From NCBI RefSeq assembly GCF_003326015.1, contig NZ_CP023860.1, positions 1,116,001-1,180,000 of the forward strand: a stretch of 64,000 nt of DNA, written 5' to 3'. A program made the position numbers and the translations under genes. This DNA is from Candidatus Thioglobus sp. NP1. GTDB lineage: Bacteria; Pseudomonadota; Gammaproteobacteria; PS1; Pseudothioglobaceae. This document shows positions 17,572 to 26,211 of the stretch, in pieces (the stretch's first letter is position 1; every line of letters begins with the position of its first letter). The notes below the pieces were generated by a model that saw only the letters and a list, made by a program, of their open reading frames with translations, did no database searches and was not told the origin of the DNA.

Positions 17572-17605
17572 AAATACTCCCATAAACTTGATTATGGGAG
17601 TATTT
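17572..17605 (-). terminator. Rho-independent terminator between lepB and ctpA
   Basis: A 14-base perfect stem (17572-17585 with 17592-17605) with a 6-base loop lies between the convergent stops of lepB and ctpA. The A-run at 17566-17574 becomes a U tract on the minus strand, so it is best for ctpA. The weaker T-rich side can also serve lepB. Confidence 0.85.
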
Positions 17606-17613
17606 AATAGTCT

Positions 17614-19023
17614 TTATTTCTGATATATTTTTAATGCCTTCAGAACGTTGACGGCTTCATGAACATAATAATCTTCTAATAAAAGATCAATATATTCTTG
17701 ATCACGCGCATCTGCAATCTCGTCTTGAGATTTAAGAATCTCTTCAGCAGATAGTTCGGTTGGGTCTTTAGAAGGAGTCTTTACTTCGTCTTCAGTAGGA
17801 GTCACCCCTTCAACTTCAGCAGGGGCCTCTCCTTCGTCTTCAGCAGAAAGAGCATTTTTAAGATCTTTTTCTTGAGAGCTAAAGTCAATTCTATCTTCAT
17901 CCTCATCCTTTAAAGAGATATTATCCAACTCAATATCAGGCACAATACCTTTAGCCTGAATAGACCTTCCTGAAGGTGTGTAGTATCTTGCAGTAGTCAA
18001 TTTAAGACCATAGCCGTTTTGAAGGTTATACATAGACTGCACGGACCCTTTACCAAAAGACTCTTCTCCCATTATTATTGCACGCTTATGGTCCTGTAAT
18101 GCACCAGCAACGATTTCTGAAGCTGAAGCAGAACCTACATTCATTAATACTACAATAGGGGCACCATTAAGAATATCACCACGTGTTGTTGGAAAAGAGG
18201 TATTTGAACTAGGTGTTCTTCCCTCTGTATATACAACAATTCCTGGTTCATCGATAAATAAGTTTGAAATATCAATTGAAGAGTCAAGAAGCCCACCTGG
18301 ATTATTTCTTAAATCAATAATTAATGAGTCAAGTTCACCACCGTTCTTCTTAATTAATTTATTTACAATTTTTTCTACAACTTCCGCTGTCGGTCTTTGA
18401 AATTGTGCAATCCTTAAATAGCCCATACCTTCCTGTAAAAGAAGTCCTTTTGCGGATGTAATTGTAATAACCTCACGAGTAATTGTCACTTCAAAAGGAG
18501 CAATATCAGGTCGACCAATAGTTAATGTTATTGAAGTACCTGGGGCACCTCGCATGAGCTTTACACCTTCTTCTAGATTAATTTGATTTACATTCTGCTC
18601 ATTAATTTTTAAAATAATATCACCAGCTTTTAGGCCAGCTCTATAGGCTGGTGTATCATCAATAGGTGATACAACCTCTATGAAGTCACCCTTAGTTCCA
18701 ATAACAATCCCAAGGCCTCCAAATTTGCCCATATTGCTTTCACTTAGAGCTGACTGCTTCTGTGGCTCAAGAAGACTAGAATGAGGGTCTAAACCCTCTA
18801 TAAGACCCTTAATAGCATTATTAAATAAAGTTTCGTCATCAATATCATCAACATAGAGTTGCTTAATTTGAGAAAACACAGTTGTGAATTTACTCATACC
18901 CTCAAAGAAAGACTCTGAATCTAGGGGAGAATAGTTTTCTTCATTAGCTAAGGCAATACTAGAAGAAAAAATAAGTAAAGATGATAAAGCAATGGACTGT
19001 ATTAAAAGTTTTAAGTTTTTCAT
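17614..19023 (-). CDS. ctpA: Carboxyl-terminal processing protease (S41 family)
   Basis: A 469-residue periplasmic serine protease. It has a signal peptide ending near SSIALA, a PDZ domain (GLGIVIGTKGDFIEVVSPI to about residue 170) and the S41 catalytic core, with the serine in NVGSASASEIVAGAL and the lysine in ESFGKGSVQ. Between the core and the conserved C-terminal helix is an acidic, Pro/Glu-rich low-complexity stretch of about 35 residues built from imperfect repeats. Such proteases trim C-termini of envelope proteins. It is a single gene with its own terminator, transcribed towards lepB. Confidence 0.93.
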   Translation of the reverse strand: MKNLKLLIQSIALSSLLIFSSSIALANEENYSPLDSESFFEGMSKFTTVFSQIKQLYVDDIDDETLFNNAIKGLIEGLDPHSSLLEPQKQSALSESNMGKFGGLGIVIGTKGDFIEVVSPIDDTPAYRAGLKAGDIILKINEQNVNQINLEEGVKLMRGAPGTSITLTIGRPDIAPFEVTITREVITITSAKGLLLQEGMGYLRIAQFQRPTAEVVEKIVNKLIKKNGGELDSLIIDLRNNPGGLLDSSIDISNLFIDEPGIVVYTEGRTPSSNTSFPTTRGDILNGAPIVVLMNVGSASASEIVAGALQDHKRAIIMGEESFGKGSVQSMYNLQNGYGLKLTTARYYTPSGRSIQAKGIVPDIELDNISLKDEDEDRIDFSSQEKDLKNALSAEDEGEAPAEVEGVTPTEDEVKTPSKDPTELSAEEILKSQDEIADARDQEYIDLLLEDYYVHEAVNVLKALKIYQK

Positions 19024-19205
19024 AAATATTAATTAAAAATAAAAGGTTGAATTAGAATTTGTGAGAATTGTACTAGTATTTCATAAATTTTAGATGAAGA
19101 AATAATGTAGTTTTTAAAATAAATTAAAATAATAGTTCATTATGATTCATAGAATTAAAATTCATTACTTGTCATTTACTAGACTAAAATTATCTGATTC
19201 ATATT

Positions 19206-19282
19206 GCGCTCGTAGCTCAGCTGGATAGAGTGTCGGCCTCCGAAGCCGAATGTCGGGTGTTCGAATCACCTCGAGCGCACCA
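19206..19282 (+). tRNA. tRNA-Arg (anticodon CCG)
   Basis: A 77-base sequence folds as a standard tRNA. The acceptor arm GCGCTCG pairs with CGAGCGC. The D arm, the anticodon stem TCGGC/GCCGA with loop CTCCGAA (anticodon CCG) and the T arm GGGTG/CACCT with loop TTCGAAT are all present, and CCA is encoded. It reads CGG arginine codons. It stands alone between the divergent ctpA gene and the convergent ferritin-like gene, with no integrase or attachment repeat nearby. Confidence 0.96.
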
Positions 19283-19308
19283 AAAAATATAATTTAATCA
19301 TTTAACTA

Positions 19309-19749
19309 TTAACTAAAATCTTTCAACATAGCTTTAAGCTCAAGAGAGTGTTGCTCCTCTTCGCCAATCATACTTCTGGCATACTCTTCTAAATAGACTG
19401 ACGCATCAGCAACTTTCATTAATAATTTTTTGTACAAACTCAACGCATGCAATTCATGTTCTAAGCTCTCTTCTAGAATATCCTTAATTGAGTGCCTGTG
19501 AGTTTCTTTAATTTTTGCGACTTTAAGGCTTGGATGACCATCAAGCCCAACGAGTAATTCACCGGCTTGCTGAGCATGAATCATTGATTCAGCAGCTTGC
19601 TCTTTTAAAAATGTAACTATGGGAATTCTATATGGCCCCGTTACCATTAGAGAGGAGTGTGTGTACCTAACAACACCTGCAAGTTCATATTCAATTATTT
19701 CTTTAAATATATCACAAACTTCTTTTGAATTGATTTCTTTCATTTCCAT
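19309..19749 (-). CDS. Bacterioferritin/ferritin-like diiron protein
   Basis: A 146-residue all-helical protein with a four-helix ferritin-like pattern. Candidate diiron ligands recur as E/H pairs: EIIEYELAG in helix 1, EQAAESMIHAQQ in helix 2, EESLEHELHAL in helix 3 and GEEEQHSLEL in helix 4. Length is near bacterioferritin (about 155), but I see no clear heme-binding methionine at the usual place, so bacterioferritin proper is not certain. It may store iron or protect against peroxide. It is monocistronic, facing the tRNA-Arg gene. Confidence 0.8.
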   Translation of the reverse strand: MEMKEINSKEVCDIFKEIIEYELAGVVRYTHSSLMVTGPYRIPIVTFLKEQAAESMIHAQQAGELLVGLDGHPSLKVAKIKETHRHSIKDILEESLEHELHALSLYKKLLMKVADASVYLEEYARSMIGEEEQHSLELKAMLKDFS

Positions 19750-20060
19750 ATTAATTCCTATTTTTGTAATTAAAACCTTAATTTATATTGTTTAATATTA
19801 TATGTTAAGCAATGAATTAAGGTATTTTTTTAGCACTTATTTTTTGTCAAAAGATTAAAAATTTACAATAATTATCTTTATATACTTACAATTTCAATTG
19901 CTCTGTAGTCATTTAGATCAGTTTGCTTTTTGCATTGAAATTTAGTTCAAGTTGGCATATAAAGAACTTCAATTCTTCATCTAATCTTTATGCTTCATAA
20001 TTACAATAGTTTCCGTTTGTGATTGCTCATACTTTTTTTTACAATCAATAGGAATAAATA
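19750..20060. other. Intergenic region, AT-rich, no gene recognised
   Basis: This 311-base stretch separates the ferritin-like gene from the small membrane protein gene. It must hold divergent promoters. I see short inverted repeats such as TTGAA-6-TTCAA near 19938, but no convincing Fur box, RNA fold or further reading frame. Confidence 0.5.
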
Positions 20061-20159
20061 ATGGAAACAAAATTAGTTATATGGACAACTGGCTGTATGG
20101 TGTTTATGCTTAGCTTTATGTATTTTATGGTTACCATCATAAGCAGCTTCGTAAATTAA
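20061..20159 (+). CDS. Small single-pass membrane protein (32 aa)
   Basis: An open frame of 32 codons starts at ATG 20061 and is preceded by AGGA at 20050-20053, seven bases before the start. The product has a charged start (METK) followed by an almost continuous hydrophobic segment, VIWTTGCMVFMLSFMYFM and VTIISSFV, that would cross the membrane once. Nothing similar comes to mind by family. Small subunits of respiratory oxidases or transporter regulators have this form, but there is no oxidase nearby. The reading frame, ribosome site and composition argue for a real gene in a 476-base gap otherwise empty. Confidence 0.6.
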   Translation: METKLVIWTTGCMVFMLSFMYFMVTIISSFVN

Positions 20160-20225
20160 ATTTAAAACATTGTTTGTTTTATTTAATAGATAGCTACTAA
20201 GAAAGGAACTTATAATTACAGCCTT

Positions 20226-21008
20226 ATGAAAAAACTACTCTTACTTATTTTCTCTTTAATTCTCTCTGTTAACTCTTATGCTGAGTGGACAAAAGTATTG
20301 CCAGGTAATAGCTCTACGCTCTATATTGACTTCAAGACCCTTAAAGAAGAAGATGGTTTTATAAATTGGTGGTACATAGACTCCTGGTCGACTGGTAGTG
20401 CAAAATCGTATGCACAAGGAGATTGTGACTTAAAAGGGTTTAGAATTCTAAAACGAGTTGATTATTCTTTTCCTATGGGTGAGGGAGAAGGTACTGAGAA
20501 AGACATGGTAACTAATTGGGAGTATTATCAAGCTAATACTGGCTATGAAATCTTATTAAACTTTATATGTCAAATGTCAAAACTATCCCCACAAGAGCAA
20601 TCAGTTCGTATTGAAATCTTAGAACAAAGGAATGAGGAATTTGAAAGAGAAAATCTGGGACCTATTAAGCAGCCCGAAGAGCAGATATCACCTCAATTAA
20701 AAACTTTAAAATCGGCATATATCGATAGCATTAATTTAAAAATTAAATCATCTTGGAATTACCAAGGCGCGCAAGATAATTGGAGCTGTATTGTACTAAT
20801 TAATCAAGCTGAAAATGGTGCGGTAGAGGGTGTCAAAGTTGTGGGATGTGATAATGGTAATAATGAAAACTCAGCAATGTCACAGAGTAAAGCCTTGGAG
20901 TTTGCTAGCTCTATCAGAAGGGCTGTTTTTAAATCATCACCACTGCCGCCTGCTCCAGATGAGGCGGTTTTCAGTAAAGAGATTATGCTTACCTTTAAGG
21001 TTAATTAA
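20226..21008 (+). CDS. Secreted protein with surface-adhesin-E-like and TolA C-terminal domains
   Basis: A 260-residue exported protein. Residues 1-19 form a signal peptide ending NSYA. The N-terminal part (EWTKVLPGNSSTLYIDFKTL and WWYIDSW) resembles the small lipocalin-like surface-adhesin E domain found in many short secreted proteobacterial proteins. From about residue 160 (SAYIDSINLKIKSSWNY) to the end (SSPLPPAPDEAVFSKEIMLT) it matches the TolA/TonB-like C-terminal domain, including two cysteines (in WSCIVL and VVGCDN) that TolA uses as a disulfide. No membrane anchor or long helical stalk is present, so it is not a normal TolA. A periplasmic role in envelope contact is inferred. Confidence 0.7.
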   Translation: MKKLLLLIFSLILSVNSYAEWTKVLPGNSSTLYIDFKTLKEEDGFINWWYIDSWSTGSAKSYAQGDCDLKGFRILKRVDYSFPMGEGEGTEKDMVTNWEYYQANTGYEILLNFICQMSKLSPQEQSVRIEILEQRNEEFERENLGPIKQPEEQISPQLKTLKSAYIDSINLKIKSSWNYQGAQDNWSCIVLINQAENGAVEGVKVVGCDNGNNENSAMSQSKALEFASSIRRAVFKSSPLPPAPDEAVFSKEIMLTFKVN

Positions 21009-21113
21009 TCTACTTTTAATTAGGTAAATAAATACCAACTCAAAATATTTTAGGATGTTAGAATCATCTCTAAATCTATATTTTTTCTATTCAGACTGAA
21101 CATTATAATTTCA

Positions 21114-21329
21114 ATGAATAAAATAAATAATAAAAAACTTCTTAATAGCAAGTGGACTGCAGTCAAGCCAGTTGGTAAGGAAAGGCACTTTCTTGTTACA
21201 GAGTTAACGTTTGATGAAAATAATAACGTGACTCATTGTTTAATTGAGGCAGTCATATCTAATCAATCCAAACTTATTAACTGGATAGAATTAAAAAATA
21301 GTCTGCATTGGTTACAGGGATGGAAATAA
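21114..21329 (+). CDS. Trp-rich small protein, TIGR02450 (DUF2389) family
   Basis: A 71-residue basic protein with tryptophans at conserved places: LLNSKWTAVKP near the start, LINWIELK and the terminal LHWLQGWK. This matches the small Trp-rich family TIGR02450 (DUF2389), found mostly in marine and other proteobacteria and cyanobacteria. Function is unknown. It lies in a run of short genes of the same direction, 40 bases before a NUDIX hydrolase gene. Confidence 0.75.
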   Translation: MNKINNKKLLNSKWTAVKPVGKERHFLVTELTFDENNNVTHCLIEAVISNQSKLINWIELKNSLHWLQGWK

Positions 21330-21369
21330 AAATAAACCATTATTTTAAGAGTAATAAGGATTATTTAAT

Positions 21370-21747
21370 ATGAAGCCTATTAATGTTGTTGCAGCAATAA
21401 TAAAAAAAAAGGAGTCTTACTTTATTGCTCAAAGAAATAAAGAAAAGTATATGGGCCTTAAATGGGAGTTTCCAGGGGGCAAGGTAGATCCTGGTGAAAC
21501 TCTTAGTCAGGCACTTTCACGTGAAATTCATGAAGAGTTAAATATAAACATCAGAGTCCATGAAAAGCTTGCACAAGAAAAATACAAAGATAATGAGATA
21601 AATATTATGTTGCATTACTTTCTCTGTTCAATAATAGATGGGACTATTAAGCTTAATGAACATGAAGCAATGGAATGGGTTGAAAAAAAAGATTTTGATA
21701 AATATGACTTTGTTGCAGGTGATGGTAATATCACCTCACTAATTTAA
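21370..21747 (+). CDS. NUDIX hydrolase, MutT-like (8-oxo-dGTP diphosphatase)
   Basis: A 125-residue NUDIX protein. The NUDIX box is complete, starting GGKVDPGETLSQALSREI and continuing with HEELNI. The N-terminal INVVAAIIKKKESYFIAQR and the LKWEFPGGK segment are typical of MutT, which removes oxidised dGTP from the nucleotide pool. Size fits MutT (about 129 residues). It is followed after 35 bases by a DUF1643 gene. Other NUDIX substrates cannot be excluded. Confidence 0.82.
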   Translation: MKPINVVAAIIKKKESYFIAQRNKEKYMGLKWEFPGGKVDPGETLSQALSREIHEELNINIRVHEKLAQEKYKDNEINIMLHYFLCSIIDGTIKLNEHEAMEWVEKKDFDKYDFVAGDGNITSLI

Positions 21748-21782
21748 GAGTAAGTCTATCTATAGCAAAACATTAAAACTAA

Positions 21783-22259
21783 ATGAAGATTATTAAAAAA
21801 AGTGCTATTTTTTCAGATTGTAGGTTTTATAGGTATTCTCTAACTAGGACTTGGGATGTGAACAAAAAATACGTTTTATTTATTGGGTTGAATCCATCAA
21901 CTGCTGATGAAAATTATGACGATCCTACAATAAGAAGATGTGTTGATTACGCTAATAGATGGGGCTATGGAGGCCTAGTAATGACTAATTTATTTGCATT
22001 TAGGGCAACACTTCCAATGGATCTTAAAAATGCTAAATTTCCCATTGGAGAAGCGAATAATCAATTTATTATTAATCTTCATAAAAATTCAGGACTAACA
22101 GTTGCAGCTTGGGGGAATGATGGCTGCTTTAAAGAAAGGGATAAAGAAGTGCTTTCATTAGTAACTAAACTTGTTTGTTTAAAAATTAATAAAACTGGGC
22201 AACCTGCACATCCGTTATATCAAAATAAAGCTACTAAATTAATAAACTACCCAGCTTGA
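21783..22259 (+). CDS. DUF1643 domain protein
   Basis: A 158-residue protein matching DUF1643 over nearly its whole length. Typical segments are FIGLNPSTADENYDDPTIRR, WGYGGLVMTNLFAFRATLP and the later VAAWGNDGCF. The family is widespread in phage and bacterial accessory genes, and its function is not known. The GLNPS motif recalls uracil-DNA-glycosylase-like folds, which I mention only as a resemblance. It lies 35 bases after the MutT-like gene and 132 bases before lgt. Confidence 0.8.
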   Translation: MKIIKKSAIFSDCRFYRYSLTRTWDVNKKYVLFIGLNPSTADENYDDPTIRRCVDYANRWGYGGLVMTNLFAFRATLPMDLKNAKFPIGEANNQFIINLHKNSGLTVAAWGNDGCFKERDKEVLSLVTKLVCLKINKTGQPAHPLYQNKATKLINYPA

Positions 22260-22391
22260 GTTATTATTGCAAAGCAGCCGAATAGATACATCAAAACACT
22301 ATTATTGCCTATAATTTATAGCTTAATTTAGATAGCAAAATTGTTTGAAAAATCTTATTATAAATATTAACCCTTTGCCACATTACCAATT

Positions 22392-23180
22392 ATGAAGTAT
22401 GTCATTATTGATCCAGTACTTTTTGACTTAGGATTTGTAAAGATCTATTGGTATGGAGTTATGTATTTATTGGCTTTTTTAAGTGCCTATCTGCTGGCGA
22501 ATTATCGGGCAAAATCTAGTCAAAAATGGAATAAAAGTCATGTTGATGATTTAATTTTCTATGGTGCACTGGGTGCTGTAATAGGTGGCCGCCTTGGCTA
22601 CTTAATTTTTTATAATTTTTCAGTTTTCATATCAAATCCCTTAACTTTATTTAATTTTCAAAATGGTGGAATGTCTTTTCATGGGGGATTTATAGGTGTT
22701 TTAATAGCAATGTTACTTTTTAATAAAAAAACTAAATTTAGTTTTTTTGACACAACAGACTTTATTGCTCCTTTAGTACCTCTTGGTTTAGGTTTTGGAC
22801 GAATTGGTAATTATATTAATGGTGAACTATGGGGCAAGATAACAACTAGTTCTTTTGGAGTTTATGCACCAGACCAGATTGGTCAATGGGCTATAAGATA
22901 TCCTACTCAATTATATGAGGCCTTCCTTGAGGGTCTTATTTTGTTTTCTATACTTTGGCTTTATAGTAAAAAAAATCCTCCAATAACCTCAATATCAGCC
23001 TTATTTTTAATTTTTTATGGCACCTTTAGATTTATAATTGAATTTATCAGAGTTCCAGATACACATATTGGTTATTTGGCGCTTGACTGGATAACTATGG
23101 GCCAAATATTAAGCTTCCCAATGATCCTAGTAGGGCTTTATCTTTTTTACAAATCTAATTATTTAAAAGGGGAAACATGA
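22392..23180 (+). CDS. lgt: Prolipoprotein diacylglyceryl transferase
   Basis: A 262-residue inner-membrane enzyme with about seven membrane segments. It transfers diacylglyceryl from phosphatidylglycerol to the lipobox cysteine of prolipoproteins such as BamD and Pal encoded in this window. Diagnostic segments are [23 protein letters not shown] and the Lgt signature [17 protein letters not shown]. Its stop overlaps the thyA start by 4 bases, the usual lgt-thyA pair of Gammaproteobacteria. A TATAAT at 22310-22315 may belong to its promoter. Confidence 0.96.
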   Translation: MKYVIIDPVLFDLGFVKIYWYGVMYLLAFLSAYLLANYRAKSSQKWNKSHVDDLIFYGALGAVIGGRLGYLIFYNFSVFISNPLTLFNFQNGGMSFHGGFIGVLIAMLLFNKKTKFSFFDTTDFIAPLVPLGLGFGRIGNYINGELWGKITTSSFGVYAPDQIGQWAIRYPTQLYEAFLEGLILFSILWLYSKKNPPITSISALFLIFYGTFRFIIEFIRVPDTHIGYLALDWITMGQILSFPMILVGLYLFYKSNYLKGET

Positions 23181-23971
23181 AACAATATCTAGATTTTTTA
23201 AAAATGGTAAGAGATAAAGGGACAATTAAAACTGACAGGACTGGAACTGGCACAAAGAGCATTTTTAGCCATCAGATGCGCTTTGATCTTAATGAAGGGT
23301 TTCCTTTAGTAACCACTAAAAGAGTTCATGTACCTTCAGTTGTTCATGAATTACTATGGTTCTTAAAAGGTGATACAAATATTAAATATTTGCAAGATAA
23401 TAAAGTGAATATATGGAATGAATGGGCTGATAAAAATGGTGATCTAGGTCCAGTTTATGGTGCTCAATGGCGCAAATGGAATAATTCTGAGGGTAGAGAG
23501 ATTGATCAAATCTCAGAAGCAATTAAACTTATAAAAACCTCACCTGATTCGAGACGCATTATAGTTTCAAGCTGGAATGTTGGAGAGATAGATAAAATGG
23601 CTCTTGCTCCCTGCCATGCACTCTTTCAGTTTTATGTTGCCAATGGACGATTATCATGCCTTCTTTATCAGCGGAGTGCCGATATTTTCTTGGGAGTGCC
23701 TTTTAATATTGCCTCATATGCCTTATTAACTCATTTAGTTGCTCAGCAATGTGATTTAGAAGTAGGGGAATTCATCTGGAGTGGTGGTGATTGTCATATA
23801 TACTCAAATCACTCTGAGCAAGTTGATACTCAACTTAAACGCAGCCCTAAAGCTCTTCCAAAGCTTGTTATTAAAAGCAAGCCAAAGAGTATCTTTGACT
23901 ATAGTTATGAGGACTTTGAGTTCGTTAATTATATCCATGATGAACCAATTAAAGCACCAGTTGCTATATAA
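23177..23971 (+). CDS. thyA: Thymidylate synthase
   Basis: A 264-residue ThyA, exactly the E. coli length, making dTMP from dUMP and methylene-THF. The catalytic cysteine is in [14 protein letters not shown], and the substrate-binding segments [13 protein letters not shown] and [20 protein letters not shown] are complete. It overlaps lgt by 4 bases and is 5 bases from rnc, so the whole run lgt to acpS is probably one transcript. It works with the dUTPase at 51.4 kb and SHMT at 6.2 kb. Confidence 0.98.
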   Translation: MKQYLDFLKMVRDKGTIKTDRTGTGTKSIFSHQMRFDLNEGFPLVTTKRVHVPSVVHELLWFLKGDTNIKYLQDNKVNIWNEWADKNGDLGPVYGAQWRKWNNSEGREIDQISEAIKLIKTSPDSRRIIVSSWNVGEIDKMALAPCHALFQFYVANGRLSCLLYQRSADIFLGVPFNIASYALLTHLVAQQCDLEVGEFIWSGGDCHIYSNHSEQVDTQLKRSPKALPKLVIKSKPKSIFDYSYEDFEFVNYIHDEPIKAPVAI

Positions 23972-23976
23972 TTCTT

Positions 23977-24642
23977 ATGGAAAAATTACAGAAAAGTATT
24001 TTTTATGATTTCAATAATGTTAATCTTCTTAAACAAGCATTAACGCATCGAAGTGTCAGTAAAAACAACAATGAAAGATTAGAATTTTTAGGAGATAGCA
24101 TACTTGGTTGCGTGATTTCGCAAGAACTTTATAATCGCTTCCCATTAATAGATGAAGGCCAACTCTCAAGGTTAAGATCTAGCCTGGTTAAAGGTCAAAC
24201 TTTAGCAAAACTTGCTAAAGGAATTGATCTTTCTGATAACCTTATCCTTGGCCAAGGAGAGTTAAAAAGTGGTGGCTTTAGGCGTGAATCAATTCAAGCA
24301 GATGCATTTGAAGCTATTTTGGGTGCAATTCTTCTTGATTCTGACTATAAAACTGTGAAAGGCATAATTTTGAAGCTTTATGATGAGCTTTTAGAAGAAT
24401 CAGATCCTGAAAAGACTTTAAAGGATTTTAAAACCCAACTTCAAGAGTTACTCCAAAAAAAAGGATATGAATTACCACAATATAAACTTATTGATTCAAA
24501 AGGAAAAGATCATAATGCTATTTTTTATGTAAGTTGTCATATCAAAGAATTGAGAATAAGTGTCCATGAAAATGCTAAAAGCATCAAGAGAGCAGAGCAA
24601 TTGTGTGCTGAATCAATCCTAAAGAGCATTTCCTTTAAATGA
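23977..24642 (+). CDS. rnc: Ribonuclease III
   Basis: A 221-residue double-strand-specific endoribonuclease. The catalytic signature NERLEFLGDSILGCVIS sits near residue 30, and the second metal-binding helix (ADAFEAILGAILLD) near residue 110. A C-terminal dsRNA-binding domain starts at about residue 150 (DFKTQLQELLQKKG). It processes rRNA precursors. Its stop overlaps the era start by 4 bases, the classic rnc-era coupling. Confidence 0.97.
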   Translation: MEKLQKSIFYDFNNVNLLKQALTHRSVSKNNNERLEFLGDSILGCVISQELYNRFPLIDEGQLSRLRSSLVKGQTLAKLAKGIDLSDNLILGQGELKSGGFRRESIQADAFEAILGAILLDSDYKTVKGIILKLYDELLEESDPEKTLKDFKTQLQELLQKKGYELPQYKLIDSKGKDHNAIFYVSCHIKELRISVHENAKSIKRAEQLCAESILKSISFK

Positions 24643-25523
24643 GCTTTCAGTCAGGATACATAGCAGTTGTAGGTAGACCCAATGTGGGAAAATCTACAAT
24701 TACCAATGAGTTGATTGGACAAAAACTATCTATTACATCTCATAGACCTCAAACAACTAGACATCGAATAAATGCTATAGATACTCAAAAAGATTATCAA
24801 ATGGTTTTTATTGATACGCCTGGTATTCATATTGGTAATAAAAAAGCCATAAACTCTTACATGAATAAAGCTGCAAGCTCAAGCTTTGGAGATGTAGATA
24901 TGGTTATTTGGCTAGTTGAGGCTTTAAAATGGACTAAGGAAGATGCCCGTGTATTAGAACACTTAAGTAAGGTTGATATTCCAGTAATTCTTTGTGTAAA
25001 CAAAGTAGACAAATTAAATTCTATTGATCAAGTACTTCCTTATCTTGAAACCTTAGGTGAGAAATTTAAGGCTAATGATGTATTTCCTTTATCAGCGTTT
25101 GATCGTTCTCATACCAAGGAACTTAGAAAATTAATTCTTAAATATTTACCGATCCAGAAAGCAATTTATGATGAAGATTATATTACTGATCGATCACAAA
25201 GATTCGTCGTATCAGAGTTCATACGTGAAAAATTAATGAGAAATCTATCAAACGAGCTTCCATATGATATTACAGTTGAAATCGAAAAATTTGATCTTGA
25301 TGGCAAAATGTACCGCATAGCAGCTAGAATTTTTGTAGATAAACCCTCTCAAAAAAGTATTGTGATTGGTGCTAAAGGAGAAATGCTTAAAAAAATTGGA
25401 CGAGAATCTAGAATTAGTATTGAAGGTTTTTTAGAATCCAAGGTGTTTTTAGAGTTATGGGTTAAGGTCAGGCAAGGTTGGTCTGATGATAAGAGGGCAC
25501 TAGCATCATTAGGATATGACTAG
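24639..25523 (+). CDS. era: GTPase Era
   Basis: A 294-residue GTPase that binds 16S rRNA and assists 30S assembly. The G motifs are GRPNVGKST (G1), DTPG (G3) and NKVD (G4), and the C-terminal KH domain contains IVIGAKGEMLKKIGRESR. Length is typical. It overlaps rnc by 4 and recO by 8 bases. Confidence 0.97.
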   Translation: MSFQSGYIAVVGRPNVGKSTITNELIGQKLSITSHRPQTTRHRINAIDTQKDYQMVFIDTPGIHIGNKKAINSYMNKAASSSFGDVDMVIWLVEALKWTKEDARVLEHLSKVDIPVILCVNKVDKLNSIDQVLPYLETLGEKFKANDVFPLSAFDRSHTKELRKLILKYLPIQKAIYDEDYITDRSQRFVVSEFIREKLMRNLSNELPYDITVEIEKFDLDGKMYRIAARIFVDKPSQKSIVIGAKGEMLKKIGRESRISIEGFLESKVFLELWVKVRQGWSDDKRALASLGYD

Positions 25524-26202
25524 AATCGAAAATTCTCCAGCCTTTTTAATACATAGAAGAATGTATCAAGGAAGCTCCTTATTGCTTGACTTTTTTACTA
25601 AAGATCACGGTAAGATTCGTCTAATTGCAAGAGGAGCTAGAAGCAGCAAAACTTCATTGCAAATGTTTCAAAGACTAAGTATTTCTTATAAAGGCAAGGG
25701 AGATCTCAAAAGTCTTGCTAATTGGGAGATTTCTGATGAGCCACGTAGAATTATAGGTGATGACTTAATATTGGCTATTTATGCTAATGAGCTCCTCTCA
25801 AGACTTTTAGCTGAGGGAGACGAGCATAGTAAGTTATTTAATTTGTATTGGGATTTTATTAAAAATATTAATACTCAATCCAGCTCTGAAAAAGAATTTT
25901 CACTGAGATTATTTGAAAATCAACTATTACAAGAATTGGGCTATGGTATAGACTTTTCAGACGATTATGATGGAATTCCAATCAACCCTGCAAATAACTA
26001 TGAGTTTCATGAGCATCAGGGGTTTGTGTCACATACAGATGGTAAAATAAAAGGTAGTATTCTTTTAAACTTTGCCAGCGAAAATAAAGTCTGTCCAAAT
26101 AACAATCATTTGGCTACTTTAAAGAAATTAAATCGAAAGAGACTAAAGTCACTTTTAGGAGACAAACCTCTTAAAAGTAGAGAATTATTTTTTGTAAATT
26201 AA
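25516..26202 (+). CDS. recO: DNA repair protein RecO
   Basis: A 228-residue RecO, which loads RecA onto SSB-coated single strands together with RecR. The N-terminal OB fold is recognisable in PAFLIHRRMYQGSSLLLDFF and GKIRLIARGARSS, followed by the helical part. The zinc-binding cysteines of some RecO proteins are absent, as in the gammaproteobacterial group. Overlaps era by 8 bases and is followed by pdxJ after 9 bases, the usual gene order. Confidence 0.93.
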   Translation: MTRIENSPAFLIHRRMYQGSSLLLDFFTKDHGKIRLIARGARSSKTSLQMFQRLSISYKGKGDLKSLANWEISDEPRRIIGDDLILAIYANELLSRLLAEGDEHSKLFNLYWDFIKNINTQSSSEKEFSLRLFENQLLQELGYGIDFSDDYDGIPINPANNYEFHEHQGFVSHTDGKIKGSILLNFASENKVCPNNNHLATLKKLNRKRLKSLLGDKPLKSRELFFVN

Positions 26203-26211
26203 ACATAAATT

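Noticed and set aside
19206-19282. tRNA-Arg as a possible integration site for a genomic island
   Set aside because: No integrase, no repeat of the tRNA 3' end and ordinary genes on both sides.
19938-19980. Fur-box-like palindrome before the ferritin-like gene
   Set aside because: Only short inverted words typical of AT-rich DNA, with no match to the Fur consensus.
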